A DNA stretch of 64,000 nucleotides, taken from the NCBI GenBank assembly GCA_045577615.1, contig JAZNIT010000039.1, forward strand, positions 1-64,000, read 5' to 3'. Positions 15,308 through 23,979 of the stretch are shown one piece after another. The stretch comes from RGIG2206 sp045577615 (GTDB lineage: Bacteria > Bacillota > Clostridia > Oscillospirales > Acutalibacteraceae). The translations under genes and the position numbers were made by a program. Positions within the stretch are counted from its first letter, which is position 1, and each line of letters starts with the position of its first letter. The notes under the pieces are model-generated. The model saw nothing but the letters and a program-made list of their open reading frames with translations, searched no databases and was not told the origin of the DNA.

Positions 15308-16330
15308 TTACCTTTTTTGCATTTGCCCCACACTTGTTAGAAAAACCGCCGCCATAATCAACATCGACACCGACAATGCGATGGAGTGGGGCAACGCCCA
15401 ATTAAGTTGCATTTCGGTGTTTGACATAGTCATAAGACTTTGAGGCAGCAACTTAATCGCAGCTGTGCAAACAACCCAACCAATCGCACCGTTTACGGTA
15501 CGGGCAAGCAACAGCCGCCAAAAACTTATCAGTCTGCGTGACAGCGATAAAATCTGGCACATAACCGAAAAACCGCCAAAGCCAAGAATAGCGCATATAA
15601 TCGCCGCCGAAAGTCCGTTTTGCGCCGCCCATCGTGTGCCGCATGTAACCTCTGCCAATGCACAGAGAGGCTCTGCGCCTATGCTTTTAAATACCTGGGT
15701 TATACTGCAAAACAAAGCAACGAAGCCACATACCGTCACCATTTGCAGCGATGCGTCGTTAACACCGCCGACAAAGGCATCCGCCGCCCCTTCGCTCTTA
15801 ATAATCTGCGGTCTTTTATTAGTGGCGACAGGCTCACCAAACCGTGAAAAAAACCATCCCGTAGCAATGGCGGCGGCAATGTGGGACAGATAAATTACCC
15901 AACCCACCGCAAAGCTGCCGAGCATCCCCTTGCCGATGGCAACAACCACCATTGCGGGCCCTGCGTTGGTGCAAAAGGTGAGCATTCTTTCGGCTTCGTT
16001 GCGGTGTATTTGCCCCCTTTCATAAAGTGACGCTACCGTTGCTGCACCAACGGGATAACCGCCTATAATTGACAGCAAAAGGCCACCGCACGTGCTTTTG
16101 GGCAACCGAAAGAATATAGTCATAAGCCACCCAATCGGCCGAGCCAAAACCTCAGCGGCGCCCAACCTCATAATCATTCCGGCGACAGCCATAAAGGGGA
16201 ACAACGAGGGTATAAGCACCCCACCGCACAAATTAAGACCGTCGCTAATTCCTTCCCTAAATTCCTTTGGATAGGCAAGCAGCAATATAATTCCACCGAG
16301 AGAAAGCAGTGCAAACATCAGTTTTTTCAT
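15308..16330 (-). CDS. ylbJ: Sporulation integral membrane protein YlbJ
   Basis: 340-residue polytopic protein with a nucleoside-recognition (Gate) type core: LIPSLFPFMAVAGMI, LLSIIGGYPVGAATVASLYE and TFCTNAGPAMVV are recognisable YlbJ segments. In B. subtilis ylbJ is SigE-dependent and needed for heat-resistant spores (known). It is divergent from yqfC, another SigE gene, across an 84-base gap, which supports the assignment. Roughly eight membrane spans are visible. Confidence 0.87.
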   Translation of the reverse strand: MKKLMFALLSLGGIILLLAYPKEFREGISDGLNLCGGVLIPSLFPFMAVAGMIMRLGAAEVLARPIGWLMTIFFRLPKSTCGGLLLSIIGGYPVGAATVASLYERGQIHRNEAERMLTFCTNAGPAMVVVAIGKGMLGSFAVGWVIYLSHIAAAIATGWFFSRFGEPVATNKRPQIIKSEGAADAFVGGVNDASLQMVTVCGFVALFCSITQVFKSIGAEPLCALAEVTCGTRWAAQNGLSAAIICAILGFGGFSVMCQILSLSRRLISFWRLLLARTVNGAIGWVVCTAAIKLLPQSLMTMSNTEMQLNWALPHSIALSVSMLIMAAVFLTSVGQMQKR

Positions 16331-16360
16331 TAAAACACCCCTAAAAACAGTCTGTCCCGA

Positions 16361-16389
16361 GCATTTTTATCACTCGTCACTCATACTCT
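16361..16389 (+). promoter_or_regulatory. SigE-type mother-cell promoter for yqfCD
   Basis: GCATTTT, 14-bp spacer, CATACTCT. Against the B. subtilis SigE consensus KMATATT-N14-CATACAnT this matches six of seven positions in the -35 and all but one in the -10. Spacing to the ribosome site and ATG 16415 is right. Confidence 0.65.
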
Positions 16390-16414
16390 TAATTACGATG
16401 GATGGAGTGGTATT

Positions 16415-16699
16415 ATGTCAACCAAAAAGCAAAAAAGCACAACTGCCGCACGGTTTATAGACCGTGCCCTTGAATTGCCGTCAGGCACAGTGAGCGGCGG
16501 CTCAACGGTAATTTTGCATTCCGATTGCGAGGTTATCGTAGATGGCTGTCGGGGAGTAATCAGCTGCACCGACCAAGAGATAAAGATAAACGTGGGTCAT
16601 CGCAGCCTTGTAATCAGCGGCAATCAGCTGATGATTAAAAGCCTGACCGATCGTGAAATAATCGTGGCAGGCAGTATAAACGGGGTGGAATTTGGGTGA
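16415..16699 (+). CDS. yqfC: Sporulation protein YqfC
   Basis: 94-residue YabP/YqfC family protein: a short basic N-terminus, then a beta-rich core with ELPSGTVSGGSTVILHSDCE and INVGHRSLVISGNQLMIKSL. Its function is not known in detail; in B. subtilis it is a SigE-dependent gene. It is followed after four bases by yqfD, the conserved partner. Confidence 0.9.
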   Translation: MSTKKQKSTTAARFIDRALELPSGTVSGGSTVILHSDCEVIVDGCRGVISCTDQEIKINVGHRSLVISGNQLMIKSLTDREIIVAGSINGVEFG

Positions 16700-16703
16700 T
16701 TAA

Positions 16704-17879
16704 ATGCTTTTAATAAAACTGATAAGGTATCTGTGCGGATACGTAAGGGTGACTCTGCAGGGCAAATATCCCGAGCGTTTTTTAAACCTTTGCGCTCAAA
16801 AAAATATAAAAATCTGGAACACCCATCCCAGAGGTGAAAAAATAGAATTTTGCCTTTTTGCCAAGGACTATAAGAGGCTGAGAGCCCTGCGAGTATTTTG
16901 CCCCGTGCAAATACGGGTCGGGCGCAAATACGGCCTGCCCTTTTTAACCAAAAAATACCGCCACCGCAAGGGGATGGCCCTTGGCCTTGCAATTTACATT
17001 GCCGCCCTTTGCATAATGCCAAAGTTCGTGTGGGGGGTAAGGGTCAGCGGCAACCAACAAATCGGTGAGGATGATTTGCGCGCCGCACTGCAAAGCATCG
17101 GCATATACGAGGGCGCAAGCTTAAGCACTGTCGATGCGCCCAATATGCGTCTGCGCCTTGCCTTGCTTTTGCCCGAAATATCCTGGGCGGCCATCAACGT
17201 TGACGGCGCATTCATCAATGTTGAGGTGCGTGAAACCGACCAAAAGCAACCAACCGATACCGCCCCTTGCAATCTGGTGGCTTCTTGCGACGGACGAATA
17301 ACAGCCGTCTATCTTCGCAAGGGCACCGCCACCGTCAAGGTAGGGGATGGGGTGCGCAAGGGGGATTTGCTGGCATCGGGCACCGAACAGTATTCCACAG
17401 GCGCAACAAAATTCAGACACAGCGACGGAGAAATTATCGCAGAGGTAGAGAAAACACTAACCGTTAAAATCCCTGTCAATCAAACCAAAAATATAAAAAA
17501 CGGCAAAGTAAAGGTGCGCCGCGTGTTTTCAGCATTTTCGTTTGACGTGCCCCTCTATATCGGCGGCATAAAGGATGAGTATCAGCTTAAGGTTAAAACC
17601 TCCCCCGTAGAAATAATGGGCGTCCGCTTGCCTTTTACCATAACCGAAGGCAAGTTTTATCTCAAAACCACCCATCCTTACAAGCTGACCGAGCGGGGTG
17701 CAACCGACAAGGCAAAGGCGGCCTTGAAAAAGCTTGAGGCAGAGCAGCTTGGCGGCTTTGAAATACTGGAAAAGACGGTGCAAAGCGTCAAGCAAAATGA
17801 GGAATACGTCTTTACCGCCACCTATCTATGCAAGGGCAATATTGCTCAAAAGGAATACATATATATAGCCGAAAATTAG
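16704..17879 (+). CDS. yqfD: Sporulation protein YqfD
   Basis: 391 residues. A soluble N-terminal part (1-95) is followed by one membrane segment (GMALGLAIYIAALCIMPKFV, about 92-112), then a POTRA-like domain starting VWGVRVSGNQQIGEDDLRAAL and a large extracytoplasmic region containing KVGDGVRKGDLLASG. Matches YqfD, a mother-cell membrane protein required for sporulation in B. subtilis. Transcribed with yqfC. Confidence 0.9.
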   Translation: MLLIKLIRYLCGYVRVTLQGKYPERFLNLCAQKNIKIWNTHPRGEKIEFCLFAKDYKRLRALRVFCPVQIRVGRKYGLPFLTKKYRHRKGMALGLAIYIAALCIMPKFVWGVRVSGNQQIGEDDLRAALQSIGIYEGASLSTVDAPNMRLRLALLLPEISWAAINVDGAFINVEVRETDQKQPTDTAPCNLVASCDGRITAVYLRKGTATVKVGDGVRKGDLLASGTEQYSTGATKFRHSDGEIIAEVEKTLTVKIPVNQTKNIKNGKVKVRRVFSAFSFDVPLYIGGIKDEYQLKVKTSPVEIMGVRLPFTITEGKFYLKTTHPYKLTERGATDKAKAALKKLEAEQLGGFEILEKTVQSVKQNEEYVFTATYLCKGNIAQKEYIYIAEN

Positions 17880-17915
17880 CCTAAAAAATTTTTTTAAAAA
17901 AACATCTTAAAATCC

Positions 17916-17944
17916 TTGGAAAAAGCAACAATATATGATAGAAT
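17916..17944 (+). promoter_or_regulatory. SigA-type promoter for phoH
   Basis: TTGGAA, 17-bp spacer, TAGAAT in the 133-base gap after yqfD. It separates vegetative expression of the phoH-to-mutS2 run from the sporulation genes. Confidence 0.55.
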
Positions 17945-18012
17945 GTTATCAAGAAAAGTGTATACTGAGGCGGAGTATAGTTTTGCCTCTGTAAAAGGAG
18001 TGAAAAACCTCT

Positions 18013-19014
18013 GTGTATGAACAAACAGTGAGCATCGAAAGAATGGAAGAGGCGGTTAACCTTTTCGGCAGTTTCGATGAAAATATTAAACTGATTGAGC
18101 GTGAATATTCGGTCATAATGACCTTGCGCGGCAGCGAGATAAAAATTCAGGGCGAGCCCGAGCAGGTATCGGCCGCCGCTCGAGTTGTTGCCGCTTTGTT
18201 GGTGCTTGCATCAAAGGGTGAGGTGCTGGGTGAGCAAAACGTGCGCTATGCAATGAGCCTTGTCAGCGAAGGCAAAGAGGATACATTGGCGCAGCTTGCA
18301 GGTAATGATTGCATTTGCATCACCGCCAAGGGCAAACCTATCAAGCCCAAAACCCTGGGCCAAAAGAAATATGTCGAGTCTATTCGCAAAAATACAGTTG
18401 TCATCGCCGTCGGTCCTGCAGGCACAGGCAAAACCTATCTTGCCGTAGCCCTTGCAGTTGCCGCCTTCAGAGATAAGCAGGTCAACCGCATAATTATTAC
18501 TCGCCCTGCAGTTGAAGCAGGCGAAAAGTTGGGCTTCCTCCCCGGTGACCTGCACAGCAAGGTTGACCCATATCTGCGCCCCCTTTACGATGCATTGTTT
18601 GATATGCTTGGCGCCGAGGCCTTTGCTCGTTATCAGGAGCGTGGTAATATAGAGGTGGCACCTTTGGCTTATATGCGCGGCCGCACTCTTGAGGATAGCT
18701 TTATAATCCTTGACGAGGCACAAAACACAACCCCCGAGCAAATGAAGATGTTTCTCACTCGCCTTGGCTTCGGCTCAAAAATCGTGGTAACGGGCGATGC
18801 AACTCAGATAGATCTGCCCGACGGCAGAAAATCAGGCTTGATTGAAGCCTGCAATGTTCTCAAAAACGTTGAGGATATCGATATAATCCGCTTTTCCGAA
18901 AAGGATGTTGTGCGACATCAGCTTGTGCAGCGCATCGTAAAAGCGTATGAAAAATATGAAGATGTGAAAAGGAGCAAATCAGATCATGGGCAAGGTAAAA
19001 GTAATCATAAGTGA
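18013..19014 (+). CDS. phoH: PhoH-like ATPase
   Basis: 333 residues. An N-terminal KH-like part (1-100) precedes the P-loop GPAGTGKTYLA (about 134-144); Walker B is SFIILDEAQN near 236 and MVVTGD-type KIVVTGDATQIDLP near 259. PhoH proteins are RNA-associated ATPases, and conserved linkage to ybeY suggests a role in ribosome or RNA quality control. Starts at GTG 18013 after AAAGGAG; there is no in-frame ATG nearby. Its end overlaps ybeY by 29 bases. Confidence 0.93.
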   Translation: MYEQTVSIERMEEAVNLFGSFDENIKLIEREYSVIMTLRGSEIKIQGEPEQVSAAARVVAALLVLASKGEVLGEQNVRYAMSLVSEGKEDTLAQLAGNDCICITAKGKPIKPKTLGQKKYVESIRKNTVVIAVGPAGTGKTYLAVALAVAAFRDKQVNRIIITRPAVEAGEKLGFLPGDLHSKVDPYLRPLYDALFDMLGAEAFARYQERGNIEVAPLAYMRGRTLEDSFIILDEAQNTTPEQMKMFLTRLGFGSKIVVTGDATQIDLPDGRKSGLIEACNVLKNVEDIDIIRFSEKDVVRHQLVQRIVKAYEKYEDVKRSKSDHGQGKSNHK

Positions 19015-19462
19015 CCATCAAAAAGCAGTGGCAATACCCACGGGTTTGCGCCTTTTGGTGCGCAAGGTATGCACTGCCGCTTTAAAAGAGCAAGGCTTCG
19101 AGCAGGATGCAGAGGTCAACGTAACCTTTGTTGACGACAAGCAAATTCACGAGTACAACCTGCAATATCGTAACATCGACTGTTCAACCGATGTGTTGAG
19201 CTTCCCCTTGGGTGAGGATGGTCAGTGGGATACAAATCCCGAAACCAATATGGCAATGCTGGGTGATATAGTTATCTCTCTTGAGCACGCTGTTGCCCAA
19301 GCCAAAGAATACGACCACAGCTTTGAGCGAGAGGTGGGCTATCTCACCGTTCATTCAATGATGCACCTCTTGGGCTACGACCATGTAAACGGCGGCCTTG
19401 AAGCCGACGAAATGCGTTATCACGAGGAGCAGGTTATGGATATGCTTGCGCTCAGAAGGTAG
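18986..19462 (+). CDS. ybeY: rRNA maturation factor / endoribonuclease YbeY
   Basis: Zinc-dependent single-strand endoribonuclease for 16S rRNA 3' maturation. The metal motif HSMMHLLGYDH (H-x3-H-x5-H) is at about residues 125-135 and STDVLSFPLG is present. 158 residues. The reading frame begins inside the end of phoH, so translation is coupled. The dgkA and cdd genes found between ybeY and era in Bacillus are missing. Confidence 0.95.
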   Translation: MGKVKVIISDHQKAVAIPTGLRLLVRKVCTAALKEQGFEQDAEVNVTFVDDKQIHEYNLQYRNIDCSTDVLSFPLGEDGQWDTNPETNMAMLGDIVISLEHAVAQAKEYDHSFEREVGYLTVHSMMHLLGYDHVNGGLEADEMRYHEEQVMDMLALRR

Positions 19463-19468
19463 GTTAAA

Positions 19469-20383
19469 ATGAATACAGTATCAGCGTTTATAGCCATTGT
19501 TGGCCGCCCCAATGTGGGCAAATCCTCAATAATGAACCGTATGCTGGGCCAAAAGGTTGCCATAGTTTCGGACAAGCCTCAAACCACCCGCACAAGAATA
19601 ATGGGCGTGCTCACCGAGGGCGAGTGTCAGCTTGTTTTTGTGGATACCCCCGGTCTTCACAAGCCTCGCACCGTGCTTGGTGAAAGTATGGTCAAGGCAG
19701 TAGGTGACTCAATGGGCGACGTGGATGTGTGCGCCCTTGTTATTGACTGCTCAGATATGAGAAGTGACCTTTCACCCTCTCCTGCCGAGGCAGAGCTTAT
19801 CGAACGCTTTAAAAAGAGCAAAACCCAAGCGGTGCTTGTTATCAACAAGGTAGATTTGCTGGAAGATAAATCAAAGCTGCTGCCCATCATCGGCGCCTAC
19901 TCCGCCCTTTACGATTTTGCGGCGGTTGTTCCCGTTTCAGCAAAGGATGGCAGCGGCGTAGAAGAGCTTGTGAAAGAGCTGTCGGCCTTTGCACAGCCCT
20001 CTCCTCACTTCTTTTCCGATGATGCCCTCACCGATCAGACCGAGCGCACCCTTGCAGCAGAGATTATTCGCGAAAAGCTCCTTCGTTTTCTTGATAAAGA
20101 GGTACCTCACGGCATAGCGGTGGGTATCGAAAAGTTTGCCGACCGCGTCACAAGCGGCGGTGAGGATATTATCGACGTTGACGCCATTATTTATTGCGAG
20201 GCCGAAAGCCACAAGGGCATTATCATAGGCAAAAAAGGCGCAATGCTCAAAAAGGTATCAATGAAAGCCCGCGAGGATATGGAGCAATTTTTCGAGTGCA
20301 AAATCAACCTTTCCTGCTGGGTAAAGGTTAAAGAGGATTGGCGCAACCGCCAGGGTCTCATACACAACTTCGGATTGGACTAA
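19469..20383 (+). CDS. era: GTPase Era
   Basis: Ribosome-assembly GTPase that binds the 16S rRNA 3' end. G1 GRPNVGKSS (12-20), G2 KPQTTRTRIMGV, G3 DTPG, G4 NKVD and G5 VSAKDGSG are all intact; a C-terminal KH domain carries IIIGKKGAMLKK. 304 residues, usual size. It directly follows ybeY, the enzyme acting on the same rRNA end. Confidence 0.96.
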   Translation: MNTVSAFIAIVGRPNVGKSSIMNRMLGQKVAIVSDKPQTTRTRIMGVLTEGECQLVFVDTPGLHKPRTVLGESMVKAVGDSMGDVDVCALVIDCSDMRSDLSPSPAEAELIERFKKSKTQAVLVINKVDLLEDKSKLLPIIGAYSALYDFAAVVPVSAKDGSGVEELVKELSAFAQPSPHFFSDDALTDQTERTLAAEIIREKLLRFLDKEVPHGIAVGIEKFADRVTSGGEDIIDVDAIIYCEAESHKGIIIGKKGAMLKKVSMKAREDMEQFFECKINLSCWVKVKEDWRNRQGLIHNFGLD

Positions 20384-20447
20384 TTTACCTTAAAGCCCAA
20401 CAAATAACCACCCCCACAAAGCGCAAACTAAATCGGGGGGGACTGTA

Positions 20448-20621
20448 ATGAACAAGCAACAAGCGTGGGATGTGTTTTACTCTAACGGTAGTGTAGAGGC
20501 ATATCTTAATTATATAAATGCACCTGCGGAGGAAAGTTATGAAACTCAACACCGACGGACTGATACTAAAAAGCAGTCGCACAGGGGAGCAGGACCGATT
20601 GGTAACACTGCTGACCCGTGA
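20448..20621 (+). CDS. YqzL-like small protein between era and recO
   Basis: 57-codon frame with NKQQAWDVFYSNGSVEAYLN near its start. It matches the pattern I recall for YqzL of B. subtilis (W..F..TGS..AYL.Y), a small protein encoded at the same place between era and recO. It starts at ATG 20448 behind a G-rich run and overlaps the beginning of recO by 83 bases in another frame; the recO ribosome site lies inside it. Function unknown. Confidence 0.6.
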   Translation: MNKQQAWDVFYSNGSVEAYLNYINAPAEESYETQHRRTDTKKQSHRGAGPIGNTADP

Positions 20622-21273
20622 CCTTGGCGTTGTCAGAGCCTTTGCCCACGGCGCATCCAAAGCCAAGGGCCGATCGGCAAGCGCCACCGAAACTCTGTGC
20701 TACTCAACCTTTACTCTGAGTGAGCACAAGGGTACATATTCAATTTCAGAGGCAACCCCCGTCGAGTTGTTTTTCGACCTGCGCTCCGATATTGAGCGCA
20801 CCACCTTGGCACAGTATTTTTGCGAGGTTGCCATGAACCTCGTCGTCGAAGGGGAAGAGGCGTCATCTGCCCTCAAACTTATGCTTAACAGCCTGTATCT
20901 GCTATCCAAAAACCTTCGGGATATGCGGCTTATCAAGGCAGTTTTCGAACTGCGAATGATGACCATCAGCGGCTTTATGCCCGACGCCGAGGCTTGCTGT
21001 GAATGCGGCAAAAATCAAATTCATCGCCCCCTTTTCGATATAAACGGCGGCGTTGTGCGTTGTGACGGCTGCGGCGGCGGAGTATATATTACAAACGGCG
21101 TTCTTGAGGCTATACGGTATATATGCACAGCCGAGGACTCTCGCATATTCTCCTTTGATTTGGGGGAGGATTCGCTGCAAATTTTATCCGATGTTGCCGA
21201 GCGATATATAATCAGCCAAAGCGACCGTGGCTTTACGGCCCTTGATTTTTACAAGAATATACCAAAACTATAA
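20539..21273 (+). CDS. recO: DNA repair protein RecO
   Basis: RecF-pathway mediator that loads RecA and anneals ssDNA. The N-terminal OB fold begins KLNTDGLILKSSRTGEQDRL, and a C4 zinc site reads CCECGK...CDGC (about 155-180). 244 residues. I start it at ATG 20539, eight bases after GGAGG; an in-frame ATG at 20518 lies upstream of that site. Confidence 0.94.
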   Translation: MKLNTDGLILKSSRTGEQDRLVTLLTRDLGVVRAFAHGASKAKGRSASATETLCYSTFTLSEHKGTYSISEATPVELFFDLRSDIERTTLAQYFCEVAMNLVVEGEEASSALKLMLNSLYLLSKNLRDMRLIKAVFELRMMTISGFMPDAEACCECGKNQIHRPLFDINGGVVRCDGCGGGVYITNGVLEAIRYICTAEDSRIFSFDLGEDSLQILSDVAERYIISQSDRGFTALDFYKNIPKL

Positions 21274-21288
21274 GGGATGAAAAAAATG

Positions 21289-23652
21289 ACCAAAATGTCA
21301 AAGCATTGCAAGGTGCTTGAACTGGATAGAGTGCTTGACGCGTTAGCAGAGCGCACAGGCAACGCCGAAGCGGCGCAAATGGCCCGCGAGCTTTGCCCCA
21401 CCGACAGCCTATATGAGGCTCAGCGTCTGTTAGACCAAACCGACTGCGCATACGTATTGTCTGCACGGTTTGGCTCTCCGTCCTTCGGCTCAATGACCAA
21501 TATCAAATCATCCCTTCGCAGAGCCCAGGCAGGCGCATCCCTATCTTTAAGAGAACTGCTTAACGTAGGTGAAAATCTGCGCATCTACCGCTCCCTTACC
21601 GAATGGCGTGGCAGAGCAGGTGATGGCAATGTGCTGGATGCTCTTTTTGAGGGCATAACCACCTACCGCCGTTTTGAAGAAAAACTGCTTTCCTCTATAA
21701 TCAGTGAGGACGAGGTGGCAGACGGCGCATCCGAAAAGCTTGCGTCCATCCGTCGCAAAATACGTTCAACCCAAAACAGTGTCAGAGAAAAGCTTGACAA
21801 AATAATTCGTTCACCCCAAATGTCCAAATATCTGCAGGAGCCGGTTGTAACCATCCGCTCGGGCAGATTTGTTGTGCCCGTAAAATTAGAGCACCGCTCC
21901 AATGTGCCCGGTCTTGTTCATGACACCTCATCCTCAGGCGCCACCGTATTTGTAGAGCCTATGAGCGTAGTCGAAGCCAACAACGAAATTCGAGTGCTCT
22001 TTAATGAAGAAGAGGCTGAAATCGAGCGCATCATCGCCGATTTGTCGGCACAGGTCGGTGAGATAGCCGATACTGCTTCTATCTCATACGATTGTGCGGT
22101 AGAGCTGTGCCTTATCTTTGCAAAGGCCAACCTTGCCTTCGATATGAAAGCCTCCAAGCCCATTCTTAATGATAAGGGCAGGGTAGTGCTTAACAAGGCT
22201 CGTCACCCCCTTATCCGTGCCGACAAAGTGGTGCCCATCGACGTAAGTCTTGGTGATACCTTTGACACTTTGATTGTCACAGGCCCCAACACGGGCGGCA
22301 AAACCGTCACCCTCAAAACCATTGGTCTGCTTACTCTTATGGCAAGCTGCGGAATGATGATTCCGGCAGGGGATAACAGCCATATTGCAGTTTTCAGTTC
22401 GGTAATGGCCGATATTGGTGACGAGCAATCCATCGAGCAATCCTTGTCCACCTTCTCATCACATATGGTCAATTTGGTGGATATTTTAGATAACTGCGGC
22501 GAGTGCAGTCTCGTCCTTGTGGATGAGCTTGGCGCAGGCACTGACCCCATCGAAGGTGCAGCACTGGCTCAAGCCTTGATAGAGGCCCTTCGTGCAAGAG
22601 GTTGCCGTGTGGCAGCCACCACCCACTATGCCGAGCTTAAGGCATACGCCATCGACACCGTTGGGGTAGAGAATGCCTGCTGCGAATTTGACGTGGCAAC
22701 GCTCAGCCCCACCTACCGATTGCTTATCGGTATGCCCGGTCGCTCCAACGCATTTGCCATCAGTGAGCGGCTTGGTCTGTCTACCGATATTGTCCGTCGC
22801 GCCAAGGGTATGATATCCGACGACGATAAAAAGTTCGAAGGAGTTGTCCGTTCTCTTGAGCAAGCCCGACGCGCCGCCGAGGAAGAAAAGAACAAAACGG
22901 TGCAGCTTCGTGCCGAATTGGCAGAGGCCAAGCGTATTGCAAAAGAAAGTGCCGACAAAGCGGTCGAAGAGCGGGAGCAAATCCTCCAAAAAGCCCAAGC
23001 CGATGCACAGCGCATTGTGGATAAGGCCACTCGCACGGCCGATTCAATGATTGCCGAGCTCACCGAGCTTCGCAAGGCAGCGGTAAAGGGTGGCGAGGCC
23101 GATATGCTTGCCCGTGCAAGAGCGGCGGTCAAAAAAGCCGAAAAAAGTATGGACTCGCGCATACCTGAAGAAGAGGTTAAGTATGAACTGCCTCGTCCCT
23201 TGGTGGTGGGTGACTATGTTCATGTGGTCGATGCCAACTGCGGCGGCTATGTATTGCGCCTGCCCAATTCGTCGGGCGCCCTCACCGTGGATATTAACGG
23301 TATGAAGATGTCGGTCAACGTGAGCAGAATCCGTCTTGTAGATGCTCCCAAAGCCAAAAAGCCGCAAAGCACAGCCCGTCGCACAACCGTCACAAGAGCT
23401 AACACAGGTGCCAAGACAGAGATTGATTTGCGCGGCAGAACGGCCGACGAGGCTATTATGGAGCTTGACCGTTTTATCGACTCGGCAATGCTCAGCGGAA
23501 TGAACTTTGTCCATTGCATACACGGCAAGGGCACAGGTGTGCTCAGAAAATCAATTCACGAGCATTTACGCCGCCATAGACAAGTCAGATCTTGGCGTCT
23601 TGGCCTTTACGGCGAGGGTGAAGACGGCGTAACCATAATTGAACTTAAATAA
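21289..23652 (+). CDS. mutS2: Endonuclease MutS2
   Basis: 787 residues: MutS-like core and clamp, ATPase with Walker A GPNTGGKTVTLKT (about 332) and LVDELGAGTDP, a long charged coiled coil (about 510-620), a KOW-like part and a C-terminal Smr nuclease domain (about 711-787, IDLRGRTADEA and HGKGTGVLR). MutS2 suppresses recombination and, in Bacillus, helps resolve collided ribosomes (known). The start is probably ATG 21289 after AAGGGA; ATG 21277 is in frame but lacks spacing. Confidence 0.94.
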   Translation, partial: TKMSKHCKVLELDRVLDALAERTGNAEAAQMARELCPTDSLYEAQRLLDQTDCAYVLSARFGSPSFGSMTNIKSSLRRAQAGASLSLRELLNVGENLRIYRSLTEWRGRAGDGNVLDALFEGITTYRRFEEKLLSSIISEDEVADGASEKLASIRRKIRSTQNSVREKLDKIIRSPQMSKYLQEPVVTIRSGRFVVPVKLEHRSNVPGLVHDTSSSGATVFVEPMSVVEANNEIRVLFNEEEAEIERIIADLSAQVGEIADTASISYDCAVELCLIFAKANLAFDMKASKPILNDKGRVVLNKARHPLIRADKVVPIDVSLGDTFDTLIVTGPNTGGKTVTLKTIGLLTLMASCGMMIPAGDNSHIAVFSSVMADIGDEQSIEQSLSTFSSHMVNLVDILDNCGECSLVLVDELGAGTDPIEGAALAQALIEALRARGCRVAATTHYAELKAYAIDTVGVENACCEFDVATLSPTYRLLIGMPGRSNAFAISERLGLSTDIVRRAKGMISDDDKKFEGVVRSLEQARRAAEEEKNKTVQLRAELAEAKRIAKESADKAVEEREQILQKAQADAQRIVDKATRTADSMIAELTELRKAAVKGGEADMLARARAAVKKAEKSMDSRIPEEEVKYELPRPLVVGDYVHVVDANCGGYVLRLPNSSGALTVDINGMKMSVNVSRIRLVDAPKAKKPQSTARRTTVTRANTGAKTEIDLRGRTADEAIMELDRFIDSAMLSGMNFVHCIHGKGTGVLRKSIHEHLRRHRQVRSWRLGLYGEGEDGVTIIELK

Positions 23653-23656
23653 AACA

Positions 23657-23694
23657 AAAAAACTCAACTTCTCTAACCGAAAGTTGAGTTTTTT
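23657..23694. terminator. Bidirectional terminator after mutS2
   Basis: 14-bp stem AAAAAACTCAACTT/AAGTTGAGTTTTTT around CTCTAACCGA. It serves mutS2 and the converging regulator gene, whose last codons reach the stem. Confidence 0.85.
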
Positions 23695-23887
23695 AATCGC
23701 TTAAACCTAAGATATAATCTACCGTAACGCCGTAAAACTTTGAAAGTGAGATAAGGGCATCACTTGGAATGTCTAAAGCACCGCTTTCATACCGCGAATA
23801 GGTTGATTGACTGACGTTTAAAATTTTTGCAAGCTGTTCTTGACTTAAATCTTTATCTTCTCGTAAATCTCTGATTCTTTGATACAT
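23693..23887 (-). CDS. XRE-family transcriptional regulator
   Basis: 64-residue single-domain helix-turn-helix protein: MYQRIRDLREDKDLSQEQLA, then VSQSTYSRYESGALDIPSD and the family-typical ending YGVTVDYILGLSD. ATG 23887 is preceded by GGTGAT. It is divergent from a SLOG gene, with two palindromes in between that are candidate operators. The region is visibly AT-richer than the neighbouring core genes, suggesting an acquired pair. Confidence 0.85.
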   Translation of the reverse strand: MYQRIRDLREDKDLSQEQLAKILNVSQSTYSRYESGALDIPSDALISLSKFYGVTVDYILGLSD

Positions 23888-23911
23888 ATAATCACCATAG
23901 TTATAATATGC

Positions 23912-23928
23912 TATGCGGTTTTCGCATA
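23912..23928. promoter_or_regulatory. Candidate XRE operator 1
   Basis: Perfect inverted repeat TATGCG-N5-CGCATA between the divergent genes, abutting the -35 of the SLOG promoter. Confidence 0.5.
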
Positions 23929-23957
23929 TTGACAATTATGCAAAAAATGCATAAAAT
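23929..23957 (+). promoter_or_regulatory. SigA promoter for the SLOG gene
   Basis: TTGACA, 17-bp spacer, TAAAAT. Operator 2 fills its spacer, so bound repressor would block polymerase. Confidence 0.65.
23936..23954. promoter_or_regulatory. Candidate XRE operator 2
   Basis: Perfect inverted repeat TTATGCA-N5-TGCATAA. It shares the ATGC(G/A)-N5-(C/T)GCAT core with operator 1; centres are 25 bp apart. Confidence 0.5.
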
Positions 23958-23979
23958 GTTTAACGTAGGGGTGATGTTT

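Noticed and set aside
23908..23979. Longer N-terminus for the SLOG protein
   Set aside because: The extra codons overlap the promoter and operators; the ribosome site at 23966-23973 supports GTG 23980.
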